Shown piece by piece: positions 8,314 through 16,549 of a stretch of 64,000 bases of DNA. This stretch comes from Archangium sp. (GTDB lineage Bacteria; Myxococcota; Myxococcia; Myxococcales; Myxococcaceae). Location of the stretch: positions 186,001-250,000 of the forward strand of contig JAUXRX010000015.1 in the NCBI GenBank assembly GCA_030681645.1, in the 5' to 3' direction. Position 1 is the stretch's first letter. Every line of letters begins with the position of its first letter. Made by a program: the position numbers and the translations under genes. The notes beneath the pieces are model-generated. The model saw nothing but the letters and a program-made list of their open reading frames with translations, did no database searches and had not been told where the DNA came from.

Positions 8314-9828
8314 ATGCCTGCGCGGCGTGGAAAGCGAGAGCGCTGGGCCCCCGCCCCGACCGGGCCTTCCGCGCGCAACCTCGCCGCGCAACATCGCCTC
8401 AGCCCGCTGCGGCAGCACCAGGGCGCCTTCAGCGACGGCGAATGGCTGCTGGAGATCGCCTGGTCCGGCTACCGCCTCGTCGCTTCGAAGCTCGGTGACG
8501 ACGTCGGCTTGTATGCAGACGACCTGCGGGAGTGGACGCGGCCCTGCGCCGCCATCGCGCTCGCCATCGGGGATCTGCCCGCGAACGAGCTCGTGCTCGA
8601 AGGCACGGTGTGCGTGCTCGACGCCCAGGGCCGGCCTGACTTCGAGGCGCTGCGCGCGCGCGTCGCCACCGGCGAGGGAGGGCCGCTCGTGTTCATGGTG
8701 TCAGACTGCCTGCACCTCGACGGTCCGCTCGGCGCGTTGCCCCTGCGAGCGCGCCGCGCGCGGCTCACCCAGCTCCTCTCGGCGCGGCAGCGCAGCCTGA
8801 GCATCTCGGAGGGCCTGGAGGGCGAGGTGGAACAGGTGCTCAGCTCGCTGCGCGGCCTGGGCCTGCCCGGCGTGGTGGCCCGGCGCCTCGACGACGCCGC
8901 GCGCGAGGGGCTGGTGCTCGCCGCGGGGCACGAGCCGGTACCCCTGAGCCGCTCGCTGTCCGCCGCGCCGAAGGTGACCAACGCGGCGAAGGTGCTCTTT
9001 CCCCGCGACGGCTTCACCAAGGACGACCTGGCCGCGTACTACCGCGACGTCGCCCCGGTGCTGCTGGCCCACATGCGCGAGCGCCCCATCGTCGGGCAGC
9101 GCTGGCCCGACGGCATCGACGACTTCACCTGGTACCAGCACCGCGTTCCGCCGCGCGCGCCGGACTACGTGAAGAGCGTGCGCATCGAGGGCGATCGCCG
9201 GCTGCTGGTGGAGAGCCCCGACGCGCTGGGGTGGATGGTGAACCAGGCGGTGCTCACCTTCCACGGCTGGGCCTCGCGCGTGGGCAGCCTCGCCGCGCCC
9301 GATTGGGCGATCATCGATCTCGATCCGGGCACGTCGACCACCTGGGCGCAGTTGATCGAAGTGGCGAACGCCGTGCGCGCGCTGCTCGAGCTGCTCGAGG
9401 TGCCCAGCGTGGTGAAGACGAGCGGCCAGAAGGGGCTGCACGTGCTGGTGCCGGTCGCGCCGGGCCACACCACCGCGCAGACGCACGAGTTTTCCGAGCG
9501 GGTGTGCAAGCTGGTGGCGCGCCTCAAGCCCGACCTGGTGAGCCTGGTGGCCGAGACGGCGCCGCGGCGCGGGCGGCTGTACCTCGACTGCGTGCAGAAC
9601 TACGCGGGCAAGAGCCTGGTGCTGCCGTACTCGGTGCGCGCGGTCGATGGCGCGCCGGTGTCCACGCCGCTCACGTGGGCCGAGGTGACGGACTCGCTCG
9701 ACCCGAAGGCGTTCACGCTGCGCACCCTGCGCGCGCGGCTCGACGCCAGGGGCGACCTCTTCGCGAGCGCGCTCGGAGGGACGTCCCAGCTCGCGGCGGT
9801 GCTCGAGCGGCTCCGCACGCAGAGCTGA
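8314..9828 (+). CDS. ligD: LigD-type protein: degenerate ATP-dependent ligase domain fused to NHEJ polymerase domain
   Basis: The 504-residue protein has a ligase-like part (about 35-210) followed by a LigD polymerase domain (about 220-500). The polymerase part keeps the catalytic Asp pair (IIDLDPG, D335 and D337), SGQKGLH with His376, and RLYLDCVQN with the third acidic residue. It should bind NTPs and extend DNA ends in non-homologous end joining. The ligase part is altered: motif I, normally ExKxDGxR, reads EIAWSGYR (47-54), replacing the adenylated Lys by Ala and the Asp by Ser. Motif III reads LEGTVCVLD, and EGVVAKR reads PGVVARR. Ligase activity is therefore unlikely. The ATG at 8314 is the start; the open frame upstream is repeat sequence. 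No Ku gene is in the window. Confidence 0.92.
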   Translation: MPARRGKRERWAPAPTGPSARNLAAQHRLSPLRQHQGAFSDGEWLLEIAWSGYRLVASKLGDDVGLYADDLREWTRPCAAIALAIGDLPANELVLEGTVCVLDAQGRPDFEALRARVATGEGGPLVFMVSDCLHLDGPLGALPLRARRARLTQLLSARQRSLSISEGLEGEVEQVLSSLRGLGLPGVVARRLDDAAREGLVLAAGHEPVPLSRSLSAAPKVTNAAKVLFPRDGFTKDDLAAYYRDVAPVLLAHMRERPIVGQRWPDGIDDFTWYQHRVPPRAPDYVKSVRIEGDRRLLVESPDALGWMVNQAVLTFHGWASRVGSLAAPDWAIIDLDPGTSTTWAQLIEVANAVRALLELLEVPSVVKTSGQKGLHVLVPVAPGHTTAQTHEFSERVCKLVARLKPDLVSLVAETAPRRGRLYLDCVQNYAGKSLVLPYSVRAVDGAPVSTPLTWAEVTDSLDPKAFTLRTLRARLDARGDLFASALGGTSQLAAVLERLRTQS

Positions 9829-9834
9829 GGAAAA

Positions 9835-9914
9835 GAGGAAAAGGGGACAGGCTGCTTTATCGGCTCGGGGCGAACGGTCTCGGGGGCGATAAAGCAGCCT
9901 GTCCCCTTTTCCTC
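9835..9914. repeat. perfect 28-bp inverted repeat with 24-base loop downstream of ligD
   Basis: Arms 9835-9862 and 9887-9914 are exact reverse complements and contain AGCCTGTCCCCTTTT. The element begins 6 bases after the ligD stop and could end its transcripts, although neither side has a clean T-tract after the stem. Its AGCCTGTCCYCTTT core recurs in the inverted repeat at 48116-48162, which argues for a mobile palindromic element of the REP type rather than a simple terminator. No transposase gene is present in the window. Confidence 0.85.
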
Positions 9915-9937
9915 TCCGAACGACTACACGCCGGCAG

Positions 9938-10441
9938 GTGACGAATCGTCGCGCAACGATCCTCTGGCTGCTCGTGGCGCTCGTCGTCTTCGCCGCGGGC
10001 ACGATCTACTCGAAGCTCCGCGCCACCATCGCCCCCGCCCCCGCCTGGCAGCGGCCGGTGTCCGAGCTGAGCGACGCGCAGCGCACCTTCCACGCCCGGC
10101 TCCGCGGCCAGCTCAAGGCCGCCGAGCGCGCGCGCGGTCAGTCAGGCACCTGGCCCCCCGCCGCCGGCCTCTTCAACGAGGCCTGGTCGATGCGCCGCCA
10201 GGGCATCTACGTGAACTACCTCGGCGAGCGCGAGGGCCTGCGCTGGCTGGTGCTCTTCATCGAGCCTGACCCGCGCGCCGCGCCCGAGCCACCTCCGCCC
10301 GAAGACGCCGAGCACCACACCCTGAGCGACGGCACCCCGCTGCACGTCACGGTGTGGACGCAGCCCCTGACCGAGCCGGCCACCGAGCTGGTCACCGCCT
10401 TTCCCGCCGCCGAAGGTTGGGTCGAGCGGGTCGAGCGCTGA
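9938..10441 (+). CDS. small signal-anchored protein of unknown function
   Basis: A GTG start preceded by GGCAG gives a 167-residue protein. It has one N-terminal membrane segment (about residues 7-24, ILWLLVALVVFAAGTIY) and a soluble extracytoplasmic remainder. The latter has an Arg/Lys-rich helix (about 48-70), a Pro-rich stretch (PEPPPPED, near 118-126) and a mixed alpha/beta end. I recognise no family. It is the first of three closely spaced plus-strand genes (13 bases to the next), ending in a metallo-beta-lactamase-fold lipoprotein, and is probably co-transcribed with them. Confidence 0.75.
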   Translation: MTNRRATILWLLVALVVFAAGTIYSKLRATIAPAPAWQRPVSELSDAQRTFHARLRGQLKAAERARGQSGTWPPAAGLFNEAWSMRRQGIYVNYLGEREGLRWLVLFIEPDPRAAPEPPPPEDAEHHTLSDGTPLHVTVWTQPLTEPATELVTAFPAAEGWVERVER

Positions 10442-10454
10442 TAAACGGCTCCCG

Positions 10455-11018
10455 GTGTCGCTCTCGCTCAACGTGGTGCAACGGCTGCTGCTGCTCTCGG
10501 CCATCGCCTGGGCGGTGGTGCCGCTGTGGGGTGGCTTCGCCTTCGGAGCGAGCTGGCTGCTCCTGGCGCTGGCCACCCGCAGCCGCATGCGCCGGGCGCG
10601 CGCCGTGCTCGAGGCCAACGTGGACAAGCTGAGCACCCTCTCACCCGAAGGCCTCGCGCTCGCCCGCCGCTTCCCGCTCGCCTACGTGTGGCCCTCGAGC
10701 GCCGAGCAATGGGGCGCCACCTGGCAGCTCACCGGCCTGTTCGCGCTGGTGCTGGCGGCGGTGTTCCTGATCTGGGCCGGGGTGAAGGGCTCGGCGTCGT
10801 ACCTCTTCCTCCTCGTCCCGCTCGCAGTGCAGCTGGTGACGGGCGGGGCGATGGCCCGCAAGCTCAAGGTGGCCGAGCGGGTGCGCGAAGACCTGAAGGA
10901 CCAGCGCTCGCTGCACGACACCACGGTGACGCTGCTGCGCCTGAAGACCACGGTGGGGCAGTGGCCACCGGAGCCGAACCCCGATCCCGAGCCTGCCTCC
11001 ACAGGTCGATTGCCATGA
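10455..11018 (+). CDS. integral membrane protein of unknown function
   Basis: The 187-residue protein starts with GTG at 10455. It has two hydrophobic segments at the N-terminus (about 8-40), a basic cytoplasmic helix (RSRMRRARAVLEAN), two further membrane segments (about 92-136) and a polar tail ending in Pro-rich sequence. The stop overlaps the ATG of the next gene as ATGA, so the two are coupled. No motif identifies a function; the topology (two hairpins around a charged loop) would suit an accessory membrane protein. Codon use is typical of the window. Confidence 0.75.
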   Translation: MSLSLNVVQRLLLLSAIAWAVVPLWGGFAFGASWLLLALATRSRMRRARAVLEANVDKLSTLSPEGLALARRFPLAYVWPSSAEQWGATWQLTGLFALVLAAVFLIWAGVKGSASYLFLLVPLAVQLVTGGAMARKLKVAERVREDLKDQRSLHDTTVTLLRLKTTVGQWPPEPNPDPEPASTGRLP

Positions 11019-11986
11019 AGTCCGTCGAGGCGCCGCGCCCCCGAAGCCGAAGCCCCGGTGACTGCGTGGGCCGGTCGCCGGTGAGAACCCTCTTCGCCGT
11101 CGCCGCCGTGCTCGGCGCGTGTGCCCCGCCCATCACCGTGCCTGACGCACCGCTCGTCGCCCGCACCGAACGCGCCGCCCGCGAGGTCGAGCTCTGCGTG
11201 CTCACCCAGGAAGCCTACGCGCGTCCCCTCTGGCAGGGCGTCGCCCAGGCCACGGGCGATTCGTGGACCTACGCCATCGCGTCGATCGCCGTGAAGCACC
11301 CCGCCGGGCTGCTGATCATCGATCCCGCGTTCGGCCGCAGCATCGGAGACGACCTGCACCGCGCCGGCCCGTTCGCGATGAGCCTCTTCGGCACCGAGCA
11401 GACCAAGACCCCGCTGGTGAAGGTGCTCGAGCAGGCGCGGCTCGACCCGGCCGACGTGCGCTACGCGGTGGTGACGCACGCGCACTGGGATCACACCGGC
11501 GCGCTGGGCGATCTGCCGAACGCGCGCGTGCTCATCGCGCGCAGCGAGCTGGCCTGGGTCGCGCCCTTCACCCGCTACTTCGATCACGGCGTGATGCCGC
11601 ACCACTTGAAGCGCGCGAAAGACCGGCTCTTCGCCTTCGACTTCAAGGGCCCGCCCATCGACGGCTTCGAGGCGAGCTTCGACGTGTTCGGCGACGGCGC
11701 GGTGATCGCGGTGCCCATGCCCGGCCACACCCCCGGCAGCACCGCCTTCCTCGTGCGCGGAAGCGGCGGCATCACCTGGTTGTTCTCGGGCGACACCACC
11801 TGGACCTCGCGCGGCGTCGAGCTGCCGGCCCACAAATTCCTCCGCGCGGTGGACGTGGATCTACCCGTTCTGTCCTCCTCGATCGGCCGGCTCAACGCGC
11901 TGCTTCTCCATCGTTCTGACGTGAAGGTGGTCCCCGCGCATGACGGCGCCGCCCTGTCTGGGCTGCCGCAGTGCGGCTCGCCGTGA
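11015..11986 (+). CDS. metallo-beta-lactamase-fold lipoprotein
   Basis: The zinc-binding signature THAHWDHTG (HxHxDH) is followed by a PMPGHTPGS His and an Asp in SGDTTW, then a late His (VPAHDG). This is the complete set for a di-zinc metallo-beta-lactamase-fold hydrolase. An ATG at 11015 overlaps the upstream stop (ATGA). A GTG at 11081 would begin directly at a signal peptide ending in the lipobox LGAC, so the mature protein is the same while the true start is uncertain. It is probably a membrane-anchored periplasmic or outer-membrane hydrolase of the lactonase/glyoxalase type; the substrate is not indicated. Last gene of the 9938-11986 run. Confidence 0.88.
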   Translation: MKSVEAPRPRSRSPGDCVGRSPVRTLFAVAAVLGACAPPITVPDAPLVARTERAAREVELCVLTQEAYARPLWQGVAQATGDSWTYAIASIAVKHPAGLLIIDPAFGRSIGDDLHRAGPFAMSLFGTEQTKTPLVKVLEQARLDPADVRYAVVTHAHWDHTGALGDLPNARVLIARSELAWVAPFTRYFDHGVMPHHLKRAKDRLFAFDFKGPPIDGFEASFDVFGDGAVIAVPMPGHTPGSTAFLVRGSGGITWLFSGDTTWTSRGVELPAHKFLRAVDVDLPVLSSSIGRLNALLLHRSDVKVVPAHDGAALSGLPQCGSP

Positions 11987-12113
11987 GGTCCGTTTCAACC
12001 CCGCAACGTGCATCCCTGCAATGCACCTCAGATCTGACGATCCCCCGTGTGAGTGATTGTGAACCCTTGCTCTCGGGGAACGAGCGGCCCGTGACGTGCA
12101 GTCGAGGGTGGTC

Positions 12114-12515
12114 ATGCAGATGCGCGACCTCCCCCTGGAGTCCTGTCTCGCAGTGCGCAGTAACACTTCGCTGGCGAAGGTCGCCGAGCTCGCGGCCGAA
12201 GCCGGGGCCCGCTACGTGCTCGTCCGAGAGCTGACGGGTGACGTGCTCGGCGTTCAGCTCACGTCCGTGGCGAGCTGGATGGCGGAGCAATCACCCTCGA
12301 GCATGGCCGAGGAGATCCCGCTCGTCGGCAGCGTGCAGGTCGAGCTGGGCACCTCGGTGTTCGAGGCCCTCTCGATGATGGCGCACTCGACTGCGGCGGT
12401 GCTCCTGGTACGTGAGCCGAAGCTGGGCACGTGCCGGATCGTGCAGAAGAGCATGGTCGAGATGAGCGCGGGGGTTGACGCCGCGGGCGTCGGTGGCTCT
12501 GAGCTCTTGAGCTGA
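12114..12515 (+). CDS. small CBS-domain-like protein
   Basis: The ATG at 12114 follows GAGGGTGGTC, a plausible ribosome-binding site; a GTG at 12096 is an alternative. The 133 residues contain two similar halves, each with a pattern of strand, helix and hydrophobic strand: MRDLPLESCLAVRSNTSLAKVAELA...ARYVLVRE, then VGSVQVELGTSVFEALSMMA...AAVLLVRE. Such a pair is characteristic of a Bateman module made of two CBS motifs. CBS pairs bind adenosine nucleotides and regulate enzymes or channels. This protein has no attached effector and no obvious partner. A short GTGCAT/ATGCAC stem lies 90 bases upstream, with no assigned role. Confidence 0.65.
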   Translation: MQMRDLPLESCLAVRSNTSLAKVAELAAEAGARYVLVRELTGDVLGVQLTSVASWMAEQSPSSMAEEIPLVGSVQVELGTSVFEALSMMAHSTAAVLLVREPKLGTCRIVQKSMVEMSAGVDAAGVGGSELLS

Positions 12516-12567
12516 GCACGGGTTCGGTCCCGTTTCCGGCTGTCCCGTTGCTCCCTGGACAAACGAA

Positions 12568-12599
12568 GGCCCGCGTCCCCCCGAAGAGAGAAGCGGGCC
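12568..12599. terminator. candidate shared terminator between convergent genes
   Basis: GGCCCGC at 12568-12574 pairs with GCGGGCC at 12593-12599 around an 18-base loop, between the stop of the CBS-like gene and the stop of the convergent metalloprotease gene. There is no T-run, so it would be an imperfect intrinsic terminator on either strand. Confidence 0.4.
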
Positions 12600-12624
12600 C
12601 ACGCTCGTCGCACCGATGGTGGGT

Positions 12625-14157
12625 TTACGGAGCGACGTAGTTCGCGGTCAGGGTGTAGGTGCCGGCCGTGTACCCGTTGATGGCCATGTAGAACTGGGTC
12701 GCGGTGGCCGGCACCGTCACGGTGCAGGTCTCGCTCGCGCCGCCGAGGTACGGGCGGCAGTCGAAGAGGGTGGCCGAAGGCGCGCCGGCGAAGCGCACGT
12801 AGAGATCCGGGTCACCCGTGCCCGTCATCGTCACGGTGAGCTGCGAGCCCGCCACCACGGTGATGGGGTTGAACTGGAGGAACTGGCCCTTGGCGATCGA
12901 GCCCGACGCGGTCGAGGTGCGCGGCGTGCCGGTGGTGGGCGCCGGCGTGGTGCCCCCCTTCGTGTACGTCACGCTCAGCGAGAAGGTCGACGCGGTGTAG
13001 CCGTTGACCGCGATGTACGCGGTGGTCGCGGTGGACGGCACGGTGAGGTTGCACTCCTCGGCCGAACCATCGAGGTAGGGACGGCAGGCGAACGTCGACG
13101 CCGTCGGCGCCGCGCCGAAACGAACGTAGAGGTCGGCGTCGCCCGTGCCGCTGAGCACCGCGCGGAAGTTCGTGCCCGGCACGACCGCGAAGGGGCCGTA
13201 CGACTTGCTGCCGCTCTGCGCGACCGAACCCGAGAAGGTCTCCGTGGTCGCCGTGCCCGTGCCGCCGCCGGTGCCACCACCCGTGCCGCCGCCCGTCCCA
13301 CCACCCGCGCCGCCACCGGTGCCGCCGCCACTCGGAGCGCCGTAGAGCGCCGCCGCGCCCTGGGCGTCCATCGCCGTCAGCGCCAGCGAGCTGAAGCTGC
13401 CCGTGCCGTTGCACTGGGGGTAGTGCATCACCGAAGCGGAGTCGTACGAGGTGAGCGCGCGCCAGTTGTTGTCCTCGAAGCAGTCCGTCGCGCCGGCCTC
13501 GGGGCGGGTGTGCTCGTGGCGGAAGCCCAGCGTGTGACCCAGCTCGTGGCGCAGGATGCCGACCAGCGAGATGCTCGGGTCGCCGAACGCGGTGTTGTCG
13601 ACCAGCACGTTGCGGGTCGAGCGGCTCTGGTTGGGGAAGAAGGCGCGGGCGAGGTACTGGCCGTTCACGTTCACCGGGCGCACGTCGAAGACCACGTTGT
13701 TGTTGCTCGCCGTGCAGCTCGCGTCCTGCGCGGGCACGTAGACGAACTTGATGTTGGCCACCGCGGCCCAGGCGCCCGTGGCGCTCGCCATCGCCTGCAC
13801 GATGGCCGCCTTGTTGCCGTTGAAGGTGTTCGACACGCAGTAGGTGAGGTTCAGCTTCTGCGTCGCGTTCCACTTGTCGTCGGCCGAGCCGATGCGGTTG
13901 ACGATGAGCTGCCCCTCGCGAACGTTCATCTCGTAGAACTCGCGCAGCTGCTTCTCGGCGATGAACGGGGTGTCGTGGTCGGCGATGAAGATGCCGCTCT
14001 CTGGCTCGACGAAGACCTTGGTGGTGCGGAACTGCTCCCAGGTGAGCCCGCTGCCCGACGCGGTCACGTCTTCGCCCTGATCCGACACGGTGCCCTGACC
14101 AAGGCCACAACCCATCGCCAGAACCGCCAACATCGAACCGACAATCGCCTGCTTCAT
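12625..14157 (-). CDS. secreted zinc metalloprotease lipoprotein with two PPC domains
   Basis: The start at 14157 is preceded by a GGGAG site and opens a signal peptide with lipobox LAMGC. The catalytic domain (about 20-270) contains HELGHTLGFRHEH, the extended HExxHxxGxxH zinc motif of metzincins, and a later Met-turn (SVMHYPQ). A Gly/Thr linker of GGGT repeats follows (about 280-300), then two similar domains of about 100 residues. Both contain GTGDADLYVRFG/GTGDPDLYVRFA and CRPYLxGxxE, the bacterial pre-peptidase C-terminal (PPC) fold. It most resembles matrixin/astacin-like secreted proteases of predatory myxobacteria. PPC domains are usually removed or help secretion. It is alone, with a 358-base intergenic region upstream. 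Confidence 0.92.
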   Translation of the reverse strand: MKQAIVGSMLAVLAMGCGLGQGTVSDQGEDVTASGSGLTWEQFRTTKVFVEPESGIFIADHDTPFIAEKQLREFYEMNVREGQLIVNRIGSADDKWNATQKLNLTYCVSNTFNGNKAAIVQAMASATGAWAAVANIKFVYVPAQDASCTASNNNVVFDVRPVNVNGQYLARAFFPNQSRSTRNVLVDNTAFGDPSISLVGILRHELGHTLGFRHEHTRPEAGATDCFEDNNWRALTSYDSASVMHYPQCNGTGSFSSLALTAMDAQGAAALYGAPSGGGTGGGAGGGTGGGTGGGTGGGTGTATTETFSGSVAQSGSKSYGPFAVVPGTNFRAVLSGTGDADLYVRFGAAPTASTFACRPYLDGSAEECNLTVPSTATTAYIAVNGYTASTFSLSVTYTKGGTTPAPTTGTPRTSTASGSIAKGQFLQFNPITVVAGSQLTVTMTGTGDPDLYVRFAGAPSATLFDCRPYLGGASETCTVTVPATATQFYMAINGYTAGTYTLTANYVAP

Positions 14158-14515
14158 GACGTACTCCCGGCCAGACCCAACCCCCACCGGGCCGATCTGG
14201 CGGACCATCTCCAAAGCATGTGTCAGGCCACTCCTAAGCTTATGATTTCAGGCATGAAATCTAAGGTAGGTGGAGCTGCGCCAGCACCATGTGCGTGTAT
14301 CTGCCTTTGACAATGTGATTCCGGGAGGTTGGAGATCATCGCGTGATTCAAAAGGTTTGCGCGAGCCTTCGTTCGATTCGTCCTCATTTCGGTCAGCCAG
14401 GTTGAATCGCCCTGGATCGCTACGGATCGTGAGCCACTGTCCTGTCTCAGTGCAGTCCCGCACTGTCGTTTGATCCATCGCGAGCAGATCAGGGGGCTCG
14501 TGCTACTCGCCGCAG
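14158..14515. other. divergent intergenic region, AT-richer, with a palindrome
   Basis: This 358-base stretch separates the metalloprotease from the HEXXH lipoprotein and is visibly richer in A/T than its surroundings. It contains GATTTCA at 14244-14250 and TGAAATC at 14255-14261, a 7-bp dyad with a 4-base spacer, placed about 90 bases upstream of the protease start and suitable for an operator. A TTGACA hexamer occurs at 14307-14312 on the plus strand, but no good -10 follows. Two overlapping open frames here show no coding bias. Both promoters probably lie here. Confidence 0.4.
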
Positions 14516-16546
14516 ATGCTCAACCGAATCGCTTCCGTCCTCTGCGTGCTGGTGATCACCGCGTGCGCTCCGAAGAACGTGGATCCCGCGCCGGCTGCCA
14601 AAGCCGAGCCCGCCCCGGCGGTGACCCCGCCCCCCGCGCCGGTGAAGAAGACCTACACCGCGCTCAGCCGCATCGACTTCAACGCCCGTGCGCAGGAACG
14701 TTTCCTCCCGCTCTTCTGGCGCACTGACGCCAACAAGAACGGCGCGATCGACCCCTCCGAGCTCGTCACCCTGGTCGGCCCGTGGACGCTCAGCCTGGCG
14801 GAGCTGGTCTCGGGCGACGCCTTCACCCCGAAGTTCGACGAGCTCTACGCCGCGCTGCAGGCGCAGCCCGACGAGTCGAAGCTCTCACCCGAAGAGAAGG
14901 CGCGCCGCGCCGCGCTGCGCCTCGAGCTCTCGCAGGGCAAGGCCACCCTGGTGGAGAGCGATCTCACCACCGGCACCGAGGCCGATCGCAAGGCGTTCGA
15001 TCACTTCGCCCGGGCGGCCGCGTTGATCGAGAAGCTCTACGCGCTCCAGCACGGCACCGTCGAGCAGGGCGCCGCCATCCCCGCTGACGACACGCTCAGC
15101 CGCGCCGTCTTCTTCCGCAACCAGTCGCCGTTCTGCGTCGCGCCCGCCACCGAGAAGGACGCCGCCTGCAACGCGCTCGTGCCCGCGCCCGCCCGCGCCG
15201 TCGGCCTCTACCCGGCTGCCGTGCAGGCCGACCCGAAGTTCTGCGCCACGCTCGAGAAGGAGAAGAACAAGGCCGCGCTGATGGACCACTTCGCCGTGGT
15301 GGTCGCAGACGGCAAGGGCTTCAAGGCCGTGCCCTTCAGCGAGGCGTACAAGGCCGACATGGAAGCCGTGGCCGTCGAGCTCGAGGCCGCCGCCGCGCTG
15401 TTCGGTGCCGACGAGGCCGCGCTCAAGACCTACCTGGGCGCCGCCGCGAAGGCGTTCCGCACCAACGACTGGGAGCCCGCCAACGAGGCCTGGGTGGCGA
15501 TGGGCGCGCTCAACTCGAAATGGTACCTGCGCGTCGCGCCCGACGAGACGTACAGCGAGCCGTGCAGCTGGAAGGCGAACTTCGCCCTGCAGCTCGCGCG
15601 CATCAACCTCGCGTCCATCGAGTGGCAGAAGAAGCTCGAGCCGGTGAAGGGCGAGATGGAAAACGCGCTCGCCGCGCTGGCGGGGCCTCCGTACAAGGCG
15701 CGCGACGTGAAGTTCAAGCTGCCCGACTTCATCGACGTCACCATCAACGCGGCCGATCAGCGCAACCCGCACGGCGCCACCATCGGCCAGTCGCTGCCCA
15801 ACTGGGGCAAGGTCGCCGAGAAGGGCGGCCGCACGGTGGTGATGACCAACCTCTACACCGACGCCGACAGCCGCGAGACCCTCGAGAAGCAGGTCGCCTC
15901 GCTCTACTGCAAGGCCACCTTCGACGGCTTCAGCAGCGAGCCCAACGCGGCGCTGCTCTCGGTGGTGCTGCACGAGGCGGCGCACAACCTGGGCCCCGCG
16001 CACGACTACGCGGTGAAGGGGAAGAAGGACGACGACCTCTTCGGCGGCCCGCTCGCCGCCACCATGGAAGAGCTCAAGGCCCAGACCAGCGCCCTCTTCT
16101 TCACCTGGTGGCTGGTCGACAAGAAGCTGCTCACCGAAGAAGAGGCGAAGCACGCCACCCTGCGCGACATCGTCTGGGCCTTCGGCCACATCAGCCGCGG
16201 CATGTACGACGGCGCGGGCCGGCCCAAGCCGTACAGCCAGCTCGCGTCCATCCAGCTGGGTGCGATGCGCGGCGCCGGCGCGCTCACCTGGAAGCCCGAG
16301 GAGAAGGCGGCCAACGGTAGCGACACCGGCTGCCTCGAGGTCGACCTGGCGAAGTGGCGCCCGGGCGTGAACGGCCTGGCGAAGCGGGTGCTGATGGCCA
16401 AGGGCAAGGGCGACAAGAAGGACGCCGAGGCCATGAAGGCGAGCTTCGTCGACGCGAAGGACGACTGGGCCACCCTGCGCCTCACCATCGCCGAGCGGTG
16501 GCTGCGCGCGCCGAAGGCGACCTTCGTCTATTCCGTCAAGCGCTGA
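14516..16546 (+). CDS. HEXXH metallopeptidase-like lipoprotein with EF-hand (M49-like)
   Basis: The 676-residue protein begins with a signal peptide ending in a lipobox (VITAC, Cys17), then a Pro/Ala linker. Residues 71-82 are a textbook EF-hand loop (DANKNGAIDPSE), implying calcium binding outside the cytoplasm. Near residues 486-490 it has HEAAH, and about 28 residues later EELKAQTSALF, which supplies a third acidic zinc ligand. This spacing resembles peptidase family M49 (dipeptidyl peptidase III), although M49 proper has HExxxH, and the overall lipoprotein form is unusual for that family. It probably acts as a secreted zinc peptidase. The next gene begins 3 bases after its stop. Confidence 0.8.
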   Translation: MLNRIASVLCVLVITACAPKNVDPAPAAKAEPAPAVTPPPAPVKKTYTALSRIDFNARAQERFLPLFWRTDANKNGAIDPSELVTLVGPWTLSLAELVSGDAFTPKFDELYAALQAQPDESKLSPEEKARRAALRLELSQGKATLVESDLTTGTEADRKAFDHFARAAALIEKLYALQHGTVEQGAAIPADDTLSRAVFFRNQSPFCVAPATEKDAACNALVPAPARAVGLYPAAVQADPKFCATLEKEKNKAALMDHFAVVVADGKGFKAVPFSEAYKADMEAVAVELEAAAALFGADEAALKTYLGAAAKAFRTNDWEPANEAWVAMGALNSKWYLRVAPDETYSEPCSWKANFALQLARINLASIEWQKKLEPVKGEMENALAALAGPPYKARDVKFKLPDFIDVTINAADQRNPHGATIGQSLPNWGKVAEKGGRTVVMTNLYTDADSRETLEKQVASLYCKATFDGFSSEPNAALLSVVLHEAAHNLGPAHDYAVKGKKDDDLFGGPLAATMEELKAQTSALFFTWWLVDKKLLTEEEAKHATLRDIVWAFGHISRGMYDGAGRPKPYSQLASIQLGAMRGAGALTWKPEEKAANGSDTGCLEVDLAKWRPGVNGLAKRVLMAKGKGDKKDAEAMKASFVDAKDDWATLRLTIAERWLRAPKATFVYSVKR

Positions 16547-16549
16547 GCA

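Noticed and set aside
14307..14335. Sigma-70 promoter at TTGACA
   Set aside because: No acceptable -10 hexamer at 16-18 bases; left as a remark in the intergenic entry.
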